This document shows, piece after piece, positions 42,769 through 46,022 of a stretch of DNA of 46,022 bases (positions within the stretch are counted from its first letter, which is position 1; the number at the start of each line of letters is the position of its first letter). The stretch comes from Acidobacteriota bacterium (GTDB lineage Bacteria; Acidobacteriota; Terriglobia; Terriglobales; Acidobacteriaceae), in contig JABCYV010000008.1 in NCBI GenBank assembly GCA_013290025.1, forward strand, positions 1 to 46,022, in the 5' to 3' direction. The position numbers and the translations under genes were made by a program. The notes under the pieces are model-generated. The model was not told where the DNA came from. It worked only from the letters and a program-made list of their open reading frames with translations, and searched no databases.

Positions 42769-44418
42769 CTAGTCATAAGTTCCCTCTACATACCATCCCC
42801 CGCTGAGCAGATCGCGGACCAACCGATAAAGCGCGATCCCGGTTTCCTCTTGCATCGCGATGTCCCATTCATCGCGGGCCCAGCCTTCCTGGTCCCACCA
42901 ATCGCCTGACGAGCGCCAGGGGCCGGCTGCCCAGACGATTTCTCCCTGGATCGGTCTGTGCCCGGAGCAGACCAGACGCGATGGTCCACCATCGCGTAGC
43001 GTCACCGCAGCGCGCAAAGGCGGACGGAAGATGCGCAGGGCAGTGACGACATTCGCTTTCTCCTGATTGCCAGCAGGTTTGTCTTCTTTTCGTGACACAC
43101 CTTCTCGCGGCATTTCGGGCGCGAAGCCTTTCATTCGAAAACCTTCTGGACGGTGTGTATCCAGCAACTCGAGCGATCCGACCTGGTTTTCACCCACAAT
43201 GCCCGCAATTCTGGCAAGTGTGAGTTCGAGCTTTTCTGGCTCTGGTGAGGGCGGAAGAAAAAGACCGCCCTGAGCCGCACGCGGACGCGCCGGCTCCGCT
43301 GACAAATAAATTTTTAGAATGGGCGCCCCGGGGGGATGCGCCTTCAAATCAAGCTGCAATAGCTTGAGGAAAGTTTTAGCATCCAGCATCGGGACGGGAA
43401 GCCGAAGCGTACGTTGAAAAATCTTGCGACTCTCGCTTTCACAATAAGGCTGCCGAGCTTGCACTCGGCCTCGACGGGCGGGGGCGCCCGTCTCCACATG
43501 GCTAGTGGCTGGTTCAGTAATTTCTTCTGCATGGCATCCTTGCTCCAACGCCAATCGCAGCCGCAGTTCCTGCGTTGCCAGAGCGTGTGTACTCAGCCGA
43601 GCGCACAATTGTTCCAGCAGCCGGCCCAACAGAAATGCCAGGGGCTCAAGCAACACGAGCGGATACTCCAATTCGATGACTTCTTCGAAAACCAGCGGCG
43701 GTTCGACCGGAACCAATGTGCGGAAAGTCTCGCCCCGGGCCAGTTGCTGCAGGCGAACGCCTTTCTGCCCTAAGCGCTCGCTGATGGCAACATCCGGCAA
43801 GGCAGCTAATGCCAGCACATTACGCACTCCCCAACGGCTGTAGGTTTCCGAAAATTGCTCGATTTCTTGGGCGTCGCAAAAGCTCTCCAAAAGGACTTGT
43901 ACCGGCAGAGACCCCAACTGCTCTGCTTCTTTTCCCGCGGGAATCACGGTCACGCCGTGAAAACCTCGAGCCGCAAGTGCAGCCGTATCAGGATTGGAAG
44001 CCACTGCGACGTTGGCTTTGAGTCCGAGAGCGAAAGCACGACGAGTCACATCACGTGCAATCTTGGACAGAGAACCAAAAAGTGATTCCAGTCCTCCCAG
44101 GTCAAGAAGAATAGTGTCGCAGCCCGCATCTTCTACACGTGGCGAAAACGACTGCGCACAGTCCAGTAGTGCGGCGTGTGCGGCAGCTTCCTGCAACGAA
44201 GAACGGTTGTGCAGCACTAGACCGGCACAGGCTTCCACCTGCAACTTCATCATTCCTGGTTCAATTCCGGCACGACGAGCCGATTCGTTCACGGCAAAAA
44301 CTTTTTGCAGAGGTGCTTTACCTTCAAGCACAACCACAGACTGGGAACGCAGCTCAGGTTCGACGCGGAGGAGTGCTTCCACGGGAAAATCAGGAACGAA
44401 GATGCAAGCAAAAGGCAT
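42769..44418 (-). CDS. imuB: ImuB, inactive Y-family polymerase subunit
   Basis: 549 residues. Links the sliding clamp, ImuA and DnaE2; Y-family fold without polymerase activity. The first acidic site reads FVPDFPVEAL, and the SIDE motif is replaced by AGCDTILLDLGG, losing the Glu, as expected. Residues ~304-326 (THVETGAPARRGRVQARQ) are a translated REP-like element. The ATG at 44418 follows imuA by 39 bases. Confidence 0.9.
   Translation of the reverse strand: MPFACIFVPDFPVEALLRVEPELRSQSVVVLEGKAPLQKVFAVNESARRAGIEPGMMKLQVEACAGLVLHNRSSLQEAAAHAALLDCAQSFSPRVEDAGCDTILLDLGGLESLFGSLSKIARDVTRRAFALGLKANVAVASNPDTAALAARGFHGVTVIPAGKEAEQLGSLPVQVLLESFCDAQEIEQFSETYSRWGVRNVLALAALPDVAISERLGQKGVRLQQLARGETFRTLVPVEPPLVFEEVIELEYPLVLLEPLAFLLGRLLEQLCARLSTHALATQELRLRLALEQGCHAEEITEPATSHVETGAPARRGRVQARQPYCESESRKIFQRTLRLPVPMLDAKTFLKLLQLDLKAHPPGAPILKIYLSAEPARPRAAQGGLFLPPSPEPEKLELTLARIAGIVGENQVGSLELLDTHRPEGFRMKGFAPEMPREGVSRKEDKPAGNQEKANVVTALRIFRPPLRAAVTLRDGGPSRLVCSGHRPIQGEIVWAAGPWRSSGDWWDQEGWARDEWDIAMQEETGIALYRLVRDLLSGGWYVEGTYD
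43452..43498. repeat. In-frame REP-like element inside imuB
   Basis: GCCGAG/CTCGGC (43452-43469) then GACGGGCG-gggg-CGCCCGTC (43473-43492) and CCACATG. Same stem order and flanks as 35781-35856, without its extra loop. Confidence 0.75.
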
Positions 44419-44457
44419 TGGTCGTCATGCTCTCGAGACAGCCACTGAGACGGCACA

Positions 44458-45366
44458 CTACGAAATTCGTTGTGTTTTGGTCAGGAACGCTGCAGTGATC
44501 GATCCTGATGGCTTGCGCTCCATGCGCGAACGCAATAGTTCTCCTTCTACGCGGATTCCCTCCAGCAATTGCGTATGAGTTGGGAATAAATTCTTTTTTT
44601 CAGAATGTTGAGGGCCGAAAGCTGAAAGCTCTTTTGACGCTTGCAATCTCACCAGCAGAGAAGCGCAAGTTTGCACGCACGGCGCTTGGGCCACGACAAA
44701 CAGCACCGTAGGCGTATACTCCACGGCACGCTGAAAACGAAACCAGGTAGTCAGCGGAATGCGCCGCGCTGTCTGAATCGGAACATCACCAAGATCAATG
44801 GCCACCAGACCGAAGCTGCCGCTTTGCAGAAGCAGGTCTGTGACCCTCAGCGCTCGCTCCAGCAATTTGTAATTCTTCCCCTCAGAGGTTAAAGCCCGTT
44901 CTTTTGAGTGAATTTTTTTGGCACGACTGAAAGCGTGCCCTTCTCGATCGTGCTTTTTATTGGGAAGACCGCATTGCACCCAGAGCAGTCTTTCAAAATC
45001 CACTCCTGCGGCAGCCGCCGAGACGGGATCAAATGCATCGGTGGCATCCATCAGAGCGCAGACTTCTCCTCGCCGGGTGGCAGAAGCCAGAGAAGCCAGC
45101 AGCACACTGGTGCGTCCCGAAGAAGCTGGCCCGCAGATTTCGCTCAGGCATCCTCGTGGCAACCCGCCGGTAAGCTTGTTAATCTCGTAAATCCCGCTGG
45201 AAACCATTTCCGGCGTGGGCCGCACCTCGAGCTGCGATGCAGGAGCCACTCCGTGAAGTTTGGGCAACGTGGAGAGCCGTTTTAGAAGGAGCGCAGCCCC
45301 CTCTTTCCCAGCAAAAGCAGCGGGGCGGCCCAGAGCATCAGGGGCACAAATCACCGGGGAAGACAT
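44458..45366 (-). CDS. imuA: ImuA, RecA-like mutasome protein
   Basis: 302 residues. The P-loop GPASSGRTS has Arg where RecA has Lys. The segments GIYEINKLTGGLPRGCLSEICG and FGLVAIDLGDVPIQTARRIPLTTWFR are typical of ImuA. A lysine-rich loop (NKKHDREGHAFSRAKKIHS) follows the second strand. First gene of the imuA-imuB-dnaE2 operon. Confidence 0.9.
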   Translation of the reverse strand: MSSPVICAPDALGRPAAFAGKEGAALLLKRLSTLPKLHGVAPASQLEVRPTPEMVSSGIYEINKLTGGLPRGCLSEICGPASSGRTSVLLASLASATRRGEVCALMDATDAFDPVSAAAAGVDFERLLWVQCGLPNKKHDREGHAFSRAKKIHSKERALTSEGKNYKLLERALRVTDLLLQSGSFGLVAIDLGDVPIQTARRIPLTTWFRFQRAVEYTPTVLFVVAQAPCVQTCASLLVRLQASKELSAFGPQHSEKKNLFPTHTQLLEGIRVEGELLRSRMERKPSGSITAAFLTKTQRIS

Positions 45367-45431
45367 AGGGAACCTCAGAAGTTCAGGAACATCGAAGCAG
45401 GTAGCTTCGAAAGCGAAGTTTTGTTTTTGTA

Positions 45432-45449
45432 TATTCGCTTTTTATTCGC
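45432..45449 (-). promoter_or_regulatory. Direct repeat GCGAATA-N4-GCGAATA, candidate operator of imuA
   Basis: Two identical heptamers 11 bases apart, lying immediately downstream of the predicted transcription start. This spot is where a repressor such as LexA would act, yet neither the proteobacterial CTGT-N8-ACAG nor the Gram-positive GAAC-N4-GTTC box is present here. Confidence 0.45.
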
Positions 45450-45457
45450 CTAAAAAG

Positions 45458-45486
45458 ATTCTGCTACTAGAGGGTCTGCTTGTCAA
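45458..45486 (-). promoter_or_regulatory. Sigma-70 promoter of the imuA-imuB-dnaE2 operon
   Basis: TTGACA (45486-45481), exactly 17 bases, then CAGAAT (45463-45458). Perfect -35, 4 of 6 in the -10. Transcription would start near 45451. Together with the operator repeat and the tRNA promoter it explains the 45367-45672 gap. Confidence 0.65.
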
Positions 45487-45651
45487 GAGGTGGGAGAATT
45501 TTCACAACTCTTAAACCCATTTCGGGCATAGCTACCACTTGGGTGTGTGCTAGAGAAAGCAGGACAAGAAAATGAAAGAGAAATGAATATGGTGTGATTG
45601 TGGCCCAGAAACGATGCCCGCCCCCAGCTGCGATCCACCAAGACGCTTTGT

Positions 45652-45657
45652 TATAAT
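45652..45657 (+). promoter_or_regulatory. -10 element of the tRNA-Glu gene
   Basis: Consensus TATAAT, 15 bases before the tRNA. The -35 region is weak. Confidence 0.6.
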
Positions 45658-45672
45658 CACACCCGGCCCGGC

Positions 45673-45747
45673 GGCGCTATCGTCTAGGGGTTAGGACGGA
45701 AGATTCTCAATCTTCAAACCCGGGTTCGATTCCCGGTAGCGCTACCA
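45673..45747 (+). tRNA. tRNA-Glu (anticodon CTC)
   Basis: 75 bases including encoded CCA. Acceptor GGCGCTA/TAGCGCT (first pair G-U), anticodon stem GAAGA/TCTTC with loop TTCTCAA (anticodon CTC, reads GAG), T arm CCGGGTTCGATTCCCGG. Its 3' end faces the integrase gene and is a likely attachment site. Confidence 0.95.
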
Positions 45748-45789
45748 ACTCTGTTTCAATCCTTTACAACGTTTTTTGGCACGGTTGCT

Positions 45790-46022
45790 TCATGCGGCTG
45801 TGGCCACTTTTGTGGCCAGCTTTTGCACAGCTTCCACAAGCCTCGATGACACCTGGTTCCGCCGCTCGATTGCTTCCCGGATCTGCCGCACGTTGGAGTG
45901 GTTGTAGATGCGTGCGGTATCTACTGACTGATGCCCCATCGCATCCATCACCGCCATCACGTTGCCTGTGCCTTCCATCGCATCGGTTGCGAAGCGATGG
46001 CGAGCACAGTACAGAACGACAG
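45790..46022 (-). CDS. Tyrosine recombinase/integrase, C-terminal part (5' end outside window)
   Basis: About 77 residues to the stop at 45790. I read the frame to the edge: ARHRFATDAMEGTGNV carries the Arg-His box, GHQSVDTARIYNH the final His region and catalytic Tyr. This is the conserved end of phage-type integrases. The gene ends 43 bases from the tRNA-Glu 3' end, the arrangement of integrated islands. Confidence 0.9.
   Translation of the reverse strand, partial: VVLYCARHRFATDAMEGTGNVMAVMDAMGHQSVDTARIYNHSNVRQIREAIERRNQVSSRLVEAVQKLATKVATAA

Noticed and set aside
43344-43532. 62-codon ORF in imuB with MWRRAPPPVEAECKLG
   Set aside because: Another frame of the REP-like element; such strings recur wherever the repeat does.

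Overview
The window looks like chromosomal DNA of an acidobacterium, most likely a relative of Koribacter or another member of the Terriglobales. This is an inference from gene content. It carries a VWFA protein of the acidobacterial type, a SpoIVB/S55-like secreted protein, a DUF2934 protein, LigD, an imuA-imuB-dnaE2 cassette, and many palindromic intergenic repeats. No plasmid or phage backbone is visible, but a tyrosine integrase beside a tRNA-Glu gene at the right edge suggests that an integrated element begins there.

Layout. 1-2.2 kb: the 5' part of ligD (minus, cut by the window edge), diverging from a Nudix hydrolase. 2.3-2.6 kb: a compact minus-strand unit with promoter, very strong Shine-Dalgarno, an 18-codon ORF, hairpins and terminator; I could not name it. 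2.8-9.7 kb: housekeeping genes (ubiX, a ChaN-like protein, larB, a PPOX-fold flavoprotein, a BON protein, a MarR regulator, DoxX, purB). 9.8-12.3 kb: a MarR regulator with a putative operator, followed by a ClC-CBS chloride transporter. 12.3-16.8 kb: a repeat-rich stretch with small secreted proteins, a STAS protein and a membrane-anchored serine protease. 16.8-24 kb: clpC, lolD-lolC, an ICMT-like methyltransferase and an MFS exporter. 24-29.5 kb: three exported proteins (beta-propeller, S55-like, VWFA).

29.5-38.7 kb: ten genes all on the minus strand. They run from cytochrome c maturation (ccmF, ccmH, a CcmI-like fragment and a CcmI-tailed exported protein) through htpX, moxR and DUF4149 to a divergent ychF, a four-helix-bundle (S23-type) gene set between repeats, and a ZIP metal transporter. 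39.4-45.4 kb: the imuA-imuB-dnaE2 mutasome operon with a well-formed promoter. 45.67 kb: tRNA-Glu(CTC) and the integrase 3' end.

The most unusual features are structural. (1) The 5' end of lolC is present three times in tandem (119-bp period), so that two 40-codon leader ORFs precede the real gene, each joined to the next by an ATGA overlap. (2) Repeats of the kind normally found between genes lie in frame inside several genes: the LigD linker, LolC, the signal-peptide region of the CcmI-tailed protein, ImuB, and DnaE2 twice. (3) The unnamed small transcription unit at 2.3-2.6 kb carries a Shine-Dalgarno close to a full complement of the usual 16S rRNA tail.

Coordinates and motifs were read by eye. 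Family names come from motif recognition, not database searches.
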